A stretch of 64,000 nucleotides of DNA from Eucommia ulmoides. Its lineage: Eukaryota > Streptophyta > Magnoliopsida > Garryales > Eucommiaceae. Both the position numbers and the translations under genes were made by a program. The notes under the pieces are model-generated. The model ran no database searches and was not told where the DNA came from. It saw only the letters and a program-made list of their open reading frames with translations. Shown here in pieces: positions 45,071 through 55,695 of the stretch. Location: NCBI GenBank assembly GCA_016647705.1, contig CM028328.1:49213647-49277646 (forward strand), in the 5' to 3' direction. The stretch's first letter is position 1. Each line of letters begins with the position of its first letter.

Positions 45071-45467
45071 TAGAAAAAGTAAAGTACGGAAAACCACAGA
45101 CCTGAAAAATAAATAATTAGCAGTTAGTAGTTAGTTGTTTTGTTATAGGTTAATTGAATTTGGTTTCTTGTATTTTCGGTCAAAGATAAAAAGGATATGC
45201 AAAATTGAGGGTAGATAAAAAATTTACCTTGCTTAGGGGGATGGTCTTTCCCTAAGAGTTTACCCCATCCTCCTCCTCCTCCTTCTCCTTCTTTTTTGCT
45301 TTCTCTTTCATGTATGGTTTTTGATCACTTTGTAAGAGGGTTTCAAGACGATGTTTTGAGAGTTTTTGAGAGGTGTAATGTTTAGAAATCAAAGCAGCTC
45401 GAGAGGATATTTGGACTTAGATTGAGTAAAATATGATCAGTGTATGTTCCATTAAAAAAATGGCCCG

Positions 45468-45475
45468 TATTTATA
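45468..45475 (-). promoter_or_regulatory. TATA box of TatC LTR
   Basis: Minus-strand TATAAATA in CCTATAAATACGGGCC context, about 780 nt into the LTR. The leader with the conserved stem follows. Confidence 0.65.
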
Positions 45476-46252
45476 GGAATTTGGTTGCCTGCGCATTACT
45501 GGATGTGCAGGTAAACCAAAGAGCATTAAATGCCCCCTGATTGATGGGGGCCACCCCCTTAGGGTGGAATTATTACACATTAGGCCCCTAAATATGGTAT
45601 TGATTGTCTAGCCTTCAACATTAAGTCTTTTCATTTATGGAAACGACCTTGGGACGTTAAAAATGACTATCATCGCTCCCAAAAAGCATCCAATGCTTCG
45701 TCTTATTCTCGGGGAGTGTGGTTGTAGCAATTTTTGTGTTTTGGGCACCCATTTATCTAATTAAAGACTTATTAATTGTTTTCCTTGAAATTAAAAATTT
45801 AAAGATGAAATTAATGTATCCAAAATATTATTGAAAAGTTTAATTTCGTAAAATAAAATACTCTTGGTTGTCAATTTAATAAAATCGGTGAAAAATGAAA
45901 GTTTTGGGGGTCAAAATATGAAGTGTAATTGGTGAAATTTCTTTAAATAAATGGGTGGAATTTGAAATTAAACAAATTAAAATTAATATCCATAGAAAAA
46001 TCACTTTTAAATTTGCCATTTTTTTTCTCCAATTAACTTTTAAAAATTTCCAATTTGAATGAAAAATTTTGTTTACTCCGAAATTCAATCGAATTGGAGA
46101 TTTTTCATGTTTTGTTTTGGGTAATATTAAGGGGTAATATATGGTGAAATTTATCTCTCTAAACCTTGGTTTTAAGTTTTGTCTGAATTTTTTCTTTTGA
46201 CCTGGAACTTTTCAAAAGTAAAAAATTAGTGGGACAAAATGCGGTGTTTACA

Positions 46253-46296
46253 GCGGCCCCCTCTTTGTCATGCTAGTTTACTCGTAATGACAAAGA
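46253..46296 (-). promoter_or_regulatory. TatC polypurine tract and adjacent hairpin
   Basis: Minus strand ...GACAAAGAGGGGGCCGC abuts the LTR head. ATGACAAAGA/TCTTTGTCAT arms (46262-46271 and 46287-46296) are perfect over 10 bp around a 15-nt loop. The loop (TACGAGTAAACTAGC on minus) matches TatA's TACGAATAAACTCCC. Confidence 0.72.
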
Positions 46297-46538
46297 TAAG
46301 AGACACAAGCATTTTATTCCGCAAGATATGGAAAGGAAAATAACCTAACCTAGAGTAGTCTAGATTAATTTCTTGACAGGGAAGGAAATGAAAATGTTAT
46401 TTTCCAAGATATCTTTGGATTTCTCCCACAGTAAGTAAAACAAATGGAGATCTAGGATTAGCCTGAGAGCATAACATTTAAATGGTGAGTCAAGGGTAGC
46501 TTAGGAACACTTGAAAATAGTAAATTTAAACAGTGAAC
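46297..46538 (-). other. Remnant of TatC 3' untranslated region
   Basis: About 240 bp upstream of the TatC PPT (minus strand), noncoding, cut at 46539 by the start of the TatB LTR. Nothing else is recognised. Confidence 0.5.
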
Positions 46539-46740
46539 TGGTAGACACGGCATTTTGACTGCCTTGCAAAAATTTGATGTTTTATTTTGTAGTTTACTTT
46601 GTTTTCTTTTATTTTTAATTTATTTCAAAAACATAAAAAATGAAAAAAATGAAGAAGAAAAGGAAGAAAATTGAAATAAATAAATGGGGTAAAATTGAAA
46701 GAAGGAGAAAAATGAAAATAAATAAATAAATAGAAGAAGA

Positions 46741-47100
46741 GAGGGTGTGGGCCCCCCATGTGGTCAATTTAGTAAAAGAGAGAGAGATATATAATAGGAG
46801 AGAGAGAGAACCGAGAGAGAGAAATAGAAGCAAGGAACAAAGAGAATAGAGAGAAATAAAGAAATGAGAGAGAGAGAGGACAAGATGGTGGGCCCTTCAC
46901 CACATTAGCCAAATGTGTGTGAGAGAGAGAGAGAGAAAAAAAAGAGACAGTGAGAGAGAGTAGCAAGGTCAAATAGTGGGCCCATATTTTTGCTAGTTAA
47001 CTGCCTGAAAACAAAGAAATAAGAGAGAGAGAGAGAGAAGGAGGGGACCCATGTGGGCCTTATTATCATTTGTCAGCCATGCGTGAGGTGTGAGAGAGAG
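46741..47100. repeat. Imperfect ~100-bp GA-rich repeats in TatB U3
   Basis: Four blocks combine (GA)n runs with GTGGGCCC- or CATGTGG-type words: near 46748, 46889, 46976 and 47046. They lie upstream of the TATA box at 47303. Minus-strand frames here (Leu/Ser/Phe-rich) are low-complexity artefacts. Confidence 0.7.
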
Positions 47101-47302
47101 AAAATACATGAGTCCCTATGCTACATGTCAGAGGCGGTGATTGGGCATGTGTGTTCACGCGCCCACGATAGTGAACCCTTTTTTTTTTGCCTTTCTTTTG
47201 TTTTTTCAATTTTACCTTTTTCCAGTCCAACTTGGGCTGGGTTTAGGTGGCTAAACTTAATTTTTATGGTTTTCTAAGTGATTTTCACACCCCATCTTTT
47301 CC

Positions 47303-47310
47303 TATAAATA
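47303..47310 (+). promoter_or_regulatory. TATA box of TatB LTR
   Basis: CCTATAAATAGGACCCTCC followed by a C/A-rich leader, a typical plant LTR promoter. Confidence 0.72.
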
Positions 47311-48889
47311 GGACCCTCCTCACCCTACTTCATTCATTCAAAAAATTTAAGAGGAGCCACCCCTAGAAGAGTGATTCTCAAACCCTTTCGAGAAGCCATC
47401 AGCGAAAGAGGAAAAACCCAAGCATTGATATTCTTGGCATAGAACTGGTATATTTTTATTTTATATTTAATTTTTTAGCTTATTTTTTTCTCACAATTTA
47501 AATTCCTGCAAATTTTATTTCTTTTAATTGTCTGATGACTCGATAAAAATGCTGGGATAAGGTTCCCCATTCTCAATCAGAACGTTTGAGCGTTTAGACG
47601 AGCACACCAATATCTCAATTTTTATTTTTATTTTGTAATTCATGGATGAAAAAGTAGAAAAAAAAAAAAAACATAAGTCGTCTGATGATCCAATGAAAAC
47701 GTCGGGATTCATTTCTCGTGCTTAAACTAAATCCCCGAGTATTAGGTGAATGATGTTTTTCATTATTTATTTTTCTTTATATTTTTATTTTTGTTATAAA
47801 AAAACCTAAAAAATTAAAAACATAAATTCCAATTTTTTTATTTTTTTTTTAATCATAAAATCATAATTTGTGGGAATTAATCCATACGAACCTTAAGATA
47901 TATCCGACGATTTGAAAAATTGTGGGAGAGTTTTTCGTGGCCTCGTTTTGATTCTCTAACAAGATTAGAATTCAGAAATGATTGATTTTAGGAAATCTCT
48001 TCCCTTGATAAATCTTGTTGTGGGATTCCACTTAAGTTTTGGAAAGATTAATTCCGACAAAACTGTTTCCGCGATCCTCTCTCCGTTCTCATATCAATAG
48101 AATTTGAGGAAATTTCAAATCAAGATTTCTTTAAATTAATTAAGCAAACTTAAAATAGACATTATTTGCATCCATCTCGTATATTTATTTCTCGTATTAT
48201 TTAAACAGTATGTTTAGGACATTTTAATCACTTACATTTTTTTTTATTTCATACATATAGGATTTTTTTTTTAAATTCATAATCCATGCTATTTCTTCAC
48301 ATTTATTCATGATGCGTACACTACTTGCATTTTTTTTTATATAATTAAATCCTTGCCACACATAACCACATTAATTCACGTAGTGCTCCATGTTTAATTT
48401 TTGTATTCATATCATGTCGATCCTAAGATTTTGATGTACAATTAAATATTGATATTTTTTGTGGAACAAATGAATTTGTTTAGTGTTTCAGTTTATAAGT
48501 TCCATTGAAGATATTATCATGAAGAAGTTGAGATGAATGCTAAATGGATGCTAAAGAGACTAACATAGATGATGGATGTTAAGAGACCTAAGATCTTGAA
48601 GAACCTAGGGGAAAATAACTGAGTTTAAATTTTTACTCTTAGTGTCTCCCGATTAGGATCATACACGACATAAAATAATTTTACAATTAGGTGTTTTTTA
48701 ATAGGATCCTAATTAGCTAACATATTTTCTTCTGTGTGTAATTGAAAAAGAAACATTGATTTAAGAAAAATAATTGATTAAAATTGAATTTAAGGATTTA
48801 GTGGAGTTAACCGAGAAAACAAATCAATTAAAGTGGAAAAAAAGTCGAAGAAATTTAGTAAAAAAATATTTAAGGAGAGAAATCCCTGC

Positions 48890-49170
48890 AGGATCGGTCT
48901 ATCGATCAACACTGATCGGTCAATCGATGAGAAGGAGTTGGGAAAACAATTCAGACTCTGAATTGCTCAATCGACAGGTAGGTTGACCTATGGCTAAAAT
49001 ACGAACTCTCTAAATTGATAGGTCGACAGGGCGGTCGACTTATGAAAGTCTCTGAATCTTCCGGTTGACAGAAATATAAGGGGTGGTCGACCTATGGGTA
49101 AACAGTTTTTGGCTTGGGCTACTTTTTGAATTAGGCGGTTGACCAATGGGTGTTAGTTGGTCAACCGATG
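48890..49170. promoter_or_regulatory. GGTCGACC/GGTTGACC palindrome array in SirA U3
   Basis: Repeated words: ATCGGTCTATCGATC, ATCGGTCAATCGATG (48914-48928), GGTTGACCTATGG, ATAGGTCGACAGG, CGGTCGACTTATG, GGTCGACCTATGGG (49085-49098), and an inverted repeat CGGTTGACCAA (49136-49146)/TTGGTCAACCG (49157-49167) with 11-bp perfect arms. The 3' LTR has the same set at 56170-56425. The TATA box is about 375 bp downstream. Confidence 0.6.
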
Positions 49171-49543
49171 AATAGTTTTAGGATTTGAGGATGTCATGGT
49201 TTTGATCCAAAACGTACCCGTGACAAGCCATTTTATGGTTAAGATATGTGAGATATTTTAAGGATCTGATAGATTTTGTGATATATAGTTAATATTTTAT
49301 TATCCCTATTGATATGTTTCAAGTATTTTGGATATTTCTCAATTTGGTTCATGAATTTTTATTTTTTTTAATCCTATCTAATTAAGTTTGATAAAAAGTT
49401 TGAGGGACTAAATTGGATATTTGAAAAGATAAAATTAAGTAAATTTTTCCAGGATGGAGTCTTTATGATATAAGGGGTCTATTAGAATAATTATTTGTGA
49501 TGAAATATGGTAATTAACTGTTAGAGAGCTGGTTCTAATCTCA

Positions 49544-49551
49544 TATAAATA
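49544..49551 (+). promoter_or_regulatory. TATA box of SirA 5' LTR
   Basis: TATAAATAGACC; identical TATAAATAGACC in the 3' LTR at 56792-56799. Confidence 0.75.
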
Positions 49552-50721
49552 GACCTACGTTTTTTAGGTTTCAATAATCTCAATCATTCAATTTTGAAAA
49601 GCTATTCAGTTCTAGTGCTTTCTAAGAGTGATCATTCTGAGATTATACTGAGAGTATTGTGAGAATGTTCTTGAGATTTATTCTTGTGAAATTTTGGAGT
49701 GGATTATTGCTGATTACCGACTTGAAGTTTAATTGCTTATCAGTATTTATTCGGTAGATTTCTGGTGAGATCGTTCCAAGTTATTTTTTTTTAATTTTTT
49801 TTGACATTATTATATATTACTTGGAAATTTGATATTTGAAATTGTTTTCCTGAATTTTAAATTGGAAATTATTTTTTGAAATGATTTCTTGAGAAAATTT
49901 GATTACGTGCTAAATTGTTTGCTACCTATTTTTGTTTAAAATCAGATTTTAAAATTTTCATTGTATTTCTATCACTAGTATTGAGATATTAATTGAGTTC
50001 AAATTTATCTAGGGTGGTAGAAGCTCCGAGTGGAAAAATGACTTATCAATTTTGTAATTAGTGAGTTAAATGTCAGATTAGATACTATAGGGAGTGTCTA
50101 ATCAAGGGGTAACTGGTTTTAATCTCTTCCATTAAAGAGATTGAGGTTTCAATCTTTGCCTAGAGTATAAAAAAATTAGGTGTTAATTCTTCCTTAATAG
50201 AATTAATTTGTGAGTGAATTTGTAGCGGTTCAATCCATACCAGGTAAAAGGATACTTGAAGTGTTTTTGTGTGAGGTTTAATTCTTAGACTAAGTATAAA
50301 AGAATTAGGTTAATCTTTAGCCTGTGAGAAATATAGGGTTATTCATGAGTCTGTGAAAATGAATTGTAAAGGTTGATTCTGAGCTTGCGAAAAGAATATT
50401 TTTATAAGGGTTTGGTTCCTACCTGGTTAAAGGAATCATAGTGATCAGTGGGTATGACTCTCTGCGGAGCTTGTGGGACTGGATTAGCCAACAATAGCTT
50501 GGTGAACCAGTTTAAATTTTTGATGTGCTGCTTTATTTAATTTTTTTTATATTTTGTTGTTTGGTGTGCACCTAATTGATAATATTTATCCGCTGCTATA
50601 AAGATAATAATTAATTTAGGGTAAAATAAATTATTTGATTTTTTGAAGTATTATTATTTGGATGAATTTTTTATTACTACCTAATTCACCCCCATCTTAG
50701 ATAGCTCACTGGGCCAATAAT

Positions 50722-50737
50722 TGGCGTTAGAGCTGGT
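50722..50737 (+). promoter_or_regulatory. Degenerate SirA primer-binding site
   Basis: TGGCGTTAGAGCTGGT begins three bases after the LTR end. Copia elements usually have TGGTATCAGAGC here (initiator tRNA-Met); the AGAGC part is kept. Confidence 0.5.
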
Positions 50738-50839
50738 TTAGCTCGATACACTAAGCTAACAAATATCACATGGGGCACACAATAGGCACACTAGCTGAGG
50801 GGCAGTCCATGCATTGACTGACTTTGTATTTTGGTGAAA

Positions 50840-51732
50840 ATTATGCATTCCGGATGGATATAATGATTACTTTTCTTCAGGCCACAAATTATAACGTGTG
50901 GTTAGCAATAGAGGATGGTCCGTTTGTCCCTATGGAAAATAGAGTCGAGAAGAAGAAATAGCAGCTAACTGCTTCTGATAAGTAGAAACTTTCTATAAAC
51001 TCTCAAGCTATTAATATCTTATTTTGTTCTTTAGATGCTAATGAATACTCGAGAGTTTCAGGTTGTAAATCGGAAAAGGAAATATGGGACAAGTTACAGG
51101 TTACCCACGAAGGGACAAGTCAAGTGAAGCAGCAAAAAATCAATGCTTTTATCAGGCAATTTGAACTATTCAGAATGAGAGAAAATGAATTGATTCAAGA
51201 GATGTATACTCGGTTCAATAACATCTACAGTCACTTGAGCCAACTTGGAAAGCTATAGTCCACGGAGGACAAAGTTCTAAAGATTCTAAGATGTTTAACC
51301 AAAGTATGGGAGCCGAAGGTGACCGTAATTGAAGAAGCTAATGACATTGCCAAATACGAAATTGATGACCTCATCGGCAACTTAACGACGCATGAAATGG
51401 CAATTCGAGGATATGAGGATGACACCGAACATAACAAAAAAAAATCCTTGGCACTAAGGGCTCAGAAACTTGAAGAAGAAGATGATAGTGATGATGTAAG
51501 CCTTGATAGTGCGAAACAAAAAGATGTGGCGCTTCTCATAAAGAATTTTAGAAGAATGACTCGACGTACATTCCGTAGAAAAAAAAACTTCAACATGAAC
51601 AATGTGGAATGCTACAACTGTCACAAGACCGGTCATTTTCAAATTGATTGTCCCAAACCAAAGAAGGATAAAGAAAAAGAGAAGAAAAAAAAGAGAAGAA
51701 GAAAGGAAAGAAGAGCAAGAAGAAGTCCATGA
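50840..51732 (+). pseudogene. SIRE gag with zinc knuckle (SirA)
   Basis: Gag reads through 50840-51732 with at least three premature stops (TAG near 50957, 50982 and 51256). Recognisable parts are ENYAFWMDIMITFLQA, NILFCSLDANEYSRV, EIWDKLQVTHEGTSQVKQQK, FELFRMRENELIQEMYTRFN and LRCLTKVWEPKVTVIEEA. The open piece 51319-51732 holds the knuckle CYNCHKTGHFQIDC (C98, C101, H106, C111) and a Lys-rich tail. Gag forms the particle and binds RNA. Confidence 0.88.
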
Positions 51733-52335
51733 AAGCTACTGGGGATGATACTGAATAGAGTAGCTTGGAAAAATATGAAAGTGAAGAAACGTCCATGTTT
51801 GCATTGATGGCCACTGGTAATGAAATAACAAAATGCTCAAGTTCTTGTCCTTTAGATTTTGATGAATTGTTTGACGTTTATCAAGAACTTACGCATGATT
51901 ATAAAACTAGTGTTCTAAAATAAATGCCTTTCAAAGTACAATTAACACATTAAACAAGCAAGTAATGGACTATGAATCTGAAAATAATAAATTGAAATCC
52001 AAGATGTCGGATTTATATTCAATTGTTCTCATATTCACCGGCGGTGAGAATAACTTAAAAATGCTTTTGGGAAGTTCATGTAGTATTTTTTATAAAGCAG
52101 GTATTCGGTTTCAAAAACATCTTACGCAAAAATGTTTTCATAAATTCTTTTATGAAACCAGAGGTCTTGTTAGATGTTTTAAATGTAATGTTGTGGGGCA
52201 TACTATTCATAAATGTTTTACTAAACTATCTAACTGCAGACAAGTATGGGTTCCAAAAGTATCTAAGGTTGTTCCAACTAACAAGATCAGACCCACTTAG
52301 ACTAGGTACCACTTAGGAACTATTTAAGGTGTTCC
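51733..52335 (+). pseudogene. SIRE gag-pol junction with second knuckle (SirA)
   Basis: SLEKYESEETSMFALMA (51755-51815), the FALMA-type motif of SIRE polyproteins, is followed by stops. Then the frame 51965-52300 carries LKSKMSDLY and a second knuckle CFKCNVVGHTIHKC (CX2CX4HX4C) before VWVPK. SIRE elements carry this downstream CxxC-type motif before protease. It is broken from both neighbours. Confidence 0.8.
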
Positions 52336-52596
52336 TTGCAGGTTATTCTAAAAGCATCGATAAGCATGGATAAATGGTTCATGGATAGCGGTTGTTCTCG
52401 ACACATGACGGGTGATAAAGCAAAATTCACATCTTTGAAACCTAAAGATGGAGATCATGTGACATTTGAAGATAACCCAAATGGTAAAATTATCGGTATA
52501 TGTAATATCAGTGATAGTACTACTATTATTAAAGATGTGTTACTAGTTGATGGTCTTAAATATAATTTGCTTAGTATAAGTCAACTACGTGACTAG
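52336..52596 (+). CDS. Copia aspartic protease (SirA)
   Basis: 86 open codons: KWFMDSGCSRHMTGDKAKF with the D-S-G active site at residues 17-19, then VTFEDNPNGKIIGIC, IKDVLLVDGLKYNLLSISQL. This is the canonical SIRE/Tork protease (WxxDSGCSRHMTGD). A TAG at 52594-52596 ends it where Cys/Asp-rich continuation would lead into the pre-integrase domain. Confidence 0.92.
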   Translation: MQVILKASISMDKWFMDSGCSRHMTGDKAKFTSLKPKDGDHVTFEDNPNGKIIGICNISDSTTIIKDVLLVDGLKYNLLSISQLRD

Positions 52597-52920
52597 AGCT
52601 ATAGTGTTGCATTTGATCATGATAAATGCATTATTAAGAATGGACATGATAGTAGTATTCTGTTAGTTGCATCACATTTTGAGAATATTTATACTTGCTC
52701 GTTTGATGAATTTACTTCTCAAAATTTATCCTGCTTGAATGATTTATCTTAGAATAGTTGGTTATGGCATAAGAGACTTGGGAAAGCTAGTATGAAATTA
52801 ATTTCTAATTTATCTAAGAAGAGTCTCGTACGTGACCTACCTAATTTGAAATTTGTGAAAGACAAAGTATGTGATGCATGTCAGTTAGGCAAGTAGTCTA
52901 GATCATCATTTAAGAAAAAG
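52597..52920 (+). pseudogene. Gag-pre-integrase domain (SirA)
   Basis: Same frame as protease, with stops at 52594, 52750 and 52894: VAFDHDKCIIKNG, NSWLWHKRLGKASMKLISNL and VCDACQLGK. It contains the H...H-type start (WHKRLG) and C-x2-C end (CDACQ) of the integrase zinc-binding region. Directly upstream of the core at 52921. Confidence 0.85.
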
Positions 52921-54225
52921 ATGCACATGTCCACGTCTAGATGTCTTGAATTATTGCATCTTGATTTATTTGGTTCAAACTCTGTTGCTAGTCTCGGTGG
53001 TAAGTTTTATGCTTTCGTAATAATTTATGATTATTCTAGACTTACCTGGGTATTTTTCCTTGCTAAGAAGAGTGAAGTTGTGTTTGTGTTTTCTAAATTT
53101 TATAAACGTGTTCAAAATGAGAAGCAATACTCTATTATTAACATTCGTAGTGACAGAGGAAAAGAGTTTAAAAATGATTATGTCATTAGTTACTGTGATG
53201 AGCATGGTTATGCTCATATTTTTTCTGTGCCAAGTTCACCACAACAAAATGGTGTAGTGGAAATGAAGAACATGATGGTTCAAGAGATGGCCAAAACGAC
53301 ACTTAGTGAAAATCGTTTACCGACTTACTTATGGGCCGACGCAGTAAGTACAACTTGCCACAGGGTGAATCGGGTATCGATTCGTAGAGGGTTTAACAAA
53401 ACCCTATATGAAATTTGGAATGGTAAGACTTCTAACATTTCGTATTTTAAAGTATTCGGGTGTAAATGCTTCATTTTGAATGATAAGGATAATTTAAGTA
53501 AATTTGATGCTAAATCTGATAATGGGATTTTTCTTGGATATGCTACTAACAGTAAGGCATATAGATTATATAATAAATGTACGTTAGTAGTTGATGAGTC
53601 TATGCATGTTGTCTTTGAGGAAGCTGACCCATTTTTCTCGAGAAAGATTTCGGATAATGATGATACAGGTATTTCAAATAAGCAAAACCAAGGTGATAAT
53701 GTAGAAAAATATTCTCAAAAAGATGAGGAGGCTAAGGAAGAGGATTCGACATTACCACGAGCTTTAAAAACAGTACTGGAATATTTCGTAAAAGAAATCA
53801 TCGGTATTTTTAAAAGAGGTGTAAGTACTTGTTCCTCCCTTAGAGATATAATAAATCTTGATTTCTTATCTAAAATTGAGCCTAAAAATGTGAATGAGGC
53901 ATTAATTGATGAATCTTGGATTTCCACAATGCAAGATGAGTTAGTTCAATTTGAGAGGAACAAAATGTGGTGTCTAGTTCCTAGACCGGATTTTCATCCA
54001 GTTATTAGTACTAAATGGATTTTTCGAAATAAAAAAGATGAATCTGGTATGGTAATTAGAAACAAAGTAAGATTAGAGTACATGTCTATAATCAAGAGGA
54101 ATGAATTGATTATGATGAAACTTATGCACCTGTGGCTAGATTGGAAGCTATTAGAATGCTACGCGCTTTTGCATGCTCACATAATTTTAAGCTATATCAA
54201 ATGGATGTCAAGAGTGCATTTCTAA
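52921..54225 (+). CDS. Copia integrase core and start of RT (SirA), 434-codon frame
   Basis: The longest frame in the window. Catalytic triad intact: D15 (LLHLDLFG), D78 (NIRSDRGKEF) and E114 (QQNGVVEMKN), spacing D62D35E. Integrase C-terminal signatures are YLWADAVSTTCHRVNR, YEIWNGKTSNISYFKVFGCK, KFDAKSDNGIFLGYA and YRLYNKCTLVVDESMHVVFE (to about residue 237). After an acidic linker RT begins: NVNEALIDESWISTMQDELV and MWCLVPRPDFHPVISTKWIF. Past IRNKVRLE (about residue 385) the frame shifts; RT continues in the +1 frame from 54132. Confidence 0.92.
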   Translation: MHMSTSRCLELLHLDLFGSNSVASLGGKFYAFVIIYDYSRLTWVFFLAKKSEVVFVFSKFYKRVQNEKQYSIINIRSDRGKEFKNDYVISYCDEHGYAHIFSVPSSPQQNGVVEMKNMMVQEMAKTTLSENRLPTYLWADAVSTTCHRVNRVSIRRGFNKTLYEIWNGKTSNISYFKVFGCKCFILNDKDNLSKFDAKSDNGIFLGYATNSKAYRLYNKCTLVVDESMHVVFEEADPFFSRKISDNDDTGISNKQNQGDNVEKYSQKDEEAKEEDSTLPRALKTVLEYFVKEIIGIFKRGVSTCSSLRDIINLDFLSKIEPKNVNEALIDESWISTMQDELVQFERNKMWCLVPRPDFHPVISTKWIFRNKKDESGMVIRNKVRLEYMSIIKRNELIMMKLMHLWLDWKLLECYALLHAHIILSYIKWMSRVHF

Positions 54226-54839
54226 ATAGTTTCCTAGCGGAAGAAGTTTATGTGGAACAACCGCGGGGATTTGACAGTGATAAATTTTCCGATCACGTAT
54301 TTAAACTTCGTAAGGCATTGTATAGGCTCAAACAAGCTCCTAGAGCTTGGTATGAGAGACTTAGCCGATATTTGATCGAAAACAATTTTCGAAGAGGTAT
54401 TTGTGATATAACATTATTTATTAAGTAAACTGATTCTAGTATCCTATTAGTACAAGTTTATGTTCATGATATTATTTTTGGATCTAGTAATGAGGATCTT
54501 TGCCAAGAGTTTGCATATTGAATTTGAGATGAGCATGATGGGGGAGCTGAATTTCTTTCTTGGGTTGCAAATTAAGCAAACCAAAGAAGGAATATTCATA
54601 AGCCAAGCTAAATACACCAAGGAGTTATTAAAGAAATATGTCTTGGAAGGCACTAAAGATTACAAGACTCCCATGGCAACAACTACAAAGATAGATAAAG
54701 ATGATACGGGTAAAAGTGTTAACGAAAAAACATATCGAGGTATGATTGGTAGCTTGTTGTACTTAACTACTAGTAGACTTGAAATTATGTATAGCGTTTG
54801 TTTATGTGCTAGGTTTTAGTCTTGTCGTAAAAAATCGCA
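54078..54839 (+). pseudogene. Copia reverse transcriptase, main part (SirA)
   Basis: Frame 54132-54428 holds VARLEAIRML-type start, QMDVKSAFLNSFLAEEVYVE and ALYRLKQAPRAWYERLSRYL. After a TAA the active site reads VQVYVHDIIFGS (54459-54470): the first Asp of YVDD is His, which should abolish polymerase activity. Frame 54460-54819 follows with MSMMGELNFFLGLQIKQ, GIFISQAKYTKELLKKY, CKTPM-like KTPMATTTKID and YRGMIGSLLYLTTSRLEIMY. Shifts and stops confirm decay. Confidence 0.9.
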
Positions 54840-54840
54840 C

Positions 54841-55408
54841 TTGATTACAGTTAAGAGAATTTTTCGATATTTAAAGGGAACGACTAACCTAGGATTATGG
54901 TATCCTAGGGAGAGCGATTTTAAATTAATAATTTACTCTAATGTTGATTTTGCTGGTCGCAAAGTCGAGCAAAAAAGCACAAGTGGGTTATGTCATTTGT
55001 TAGGACATGCCTTGATTTCTTTGTCAAGTAAGAAACACAATTCGATAGCCTTATCTGCTACTGAGGTTGAGTATATAGCAACTGGTAACTATTGCGCTCA
55101 AATTTTTTTATATTAAGAAACAGTTAAATGATTTTGGAATATGTATGGAGAAGGTCCCGATTTATTGTGATAATAAAAGTGTTATTTGTCTAAGTAAGAA
55201 GCCTACATAGTACTTATGAACTAAGCACATAGAGATTACATATCACTTTATTCGTGATGACATTCAGAAAATGGACATTGTTATTGAATATATTGATACA
55301 TCCGACCAACTTGCTGAAATCTTTACGAAACCTTTAGCGGAAGATCAGTTTGTGAAAATCATTCATGGTTTGGGAATGGCTAGGCATAACGATGTTTGTC
55401 TAGAGTAG
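54841..55408 (+). pseudogene. Copia RNase H (SirA)
   Basis: Frame 54841-55116: VKRIFRYLKGTTNLGLWYPR, IIYSNVDFAGRKVEQKSTSG (usual YSDADWAG; the catalytic Asp is Asn), ISLSSKKHNSIALSATEVEY with Glu of the AEYIA motif kept. After a shift: VPIYCDNKSVICLSK, KHIEITYHFIRD and DQLAEIFTKPLAEDQF, ending near 55408. It completes pol; degraded. Confidence 0.9.
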
Positions 55409-55681
55409 TATTTATTTGTGGTTCCCTTTCCCCACTTTTTGAGATGACAAAAGGGAAGAATTTATTGATATTTTATTAAATATCTTAAGAGGGAGATCAT
55501 AGTTTGCATTTATGCAGGGGAGTTTGAATTATTTATTATTGATCGTATTTTGTGCTTTGTTGAATATCGTATGATTATCTTCATGATTGTGCTTTAATGA
55601 GTTAAAAACCTGTCCTCGAATTTAGGGGGTGTGTGGCTACATATTATTTTGACAAAAACATTAAAGTTAATTGTCATCATC
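55409..55681 (+). other. SirA 3' untranslated spacer
   Basis: Contains 'agagggagatcatag' near 55490 and 'ttagggggtgtgtggc' near 55621, purine tracts typical of the SIRE stretch between pol and PPT. No env-like frame. Confidence 0.6.
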
Positions 55682-55695
55682 AAATAGGGGGAGAT
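55682..55695 (+). promoter_or_regulatory. SirA polypurine tract
   Basis: AAATAGGGGGAGAT immediately precedes the 3' LTR. Confidence 0.85.

Larger units (their letters stand above)
44188..46252 (-). repeat. TatC 3' LTR, truncated, minus-strand Tat element
   Basis: The minus strand starts TGTAAACACCGCATTTTGTCC at 46252, the Tat LTR head, and runs left with a TATA box (45468-45475) and the leader stem near 45230-45268. The expected LTR end and tRNA-Arg PBS are not found; the LTR stops at the CopB integrase junction near 44187. It contains a TA/TG microsatellite and a 64-bp tandem repeat. Confidence 0.75.
48415..50719 (+). repeat. SirA 5' LTR (2305 bp)
   Basis: It begins TGTCGATCCTAAGATTTTGATG and ends TCACTGGGCCAATA. 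It contains the GGTCGACC-type array (48890-49170) and TATAAATA at 49544-49551. Confidence 0.93.

Noticed and set aside
46615-46972. Ser/Leu/Phe-rich minus-strand ORFs resembling membrane proteins
   Set aside because: Low-complexity reading of GA-rich U3 repeats in the TatB LTR.
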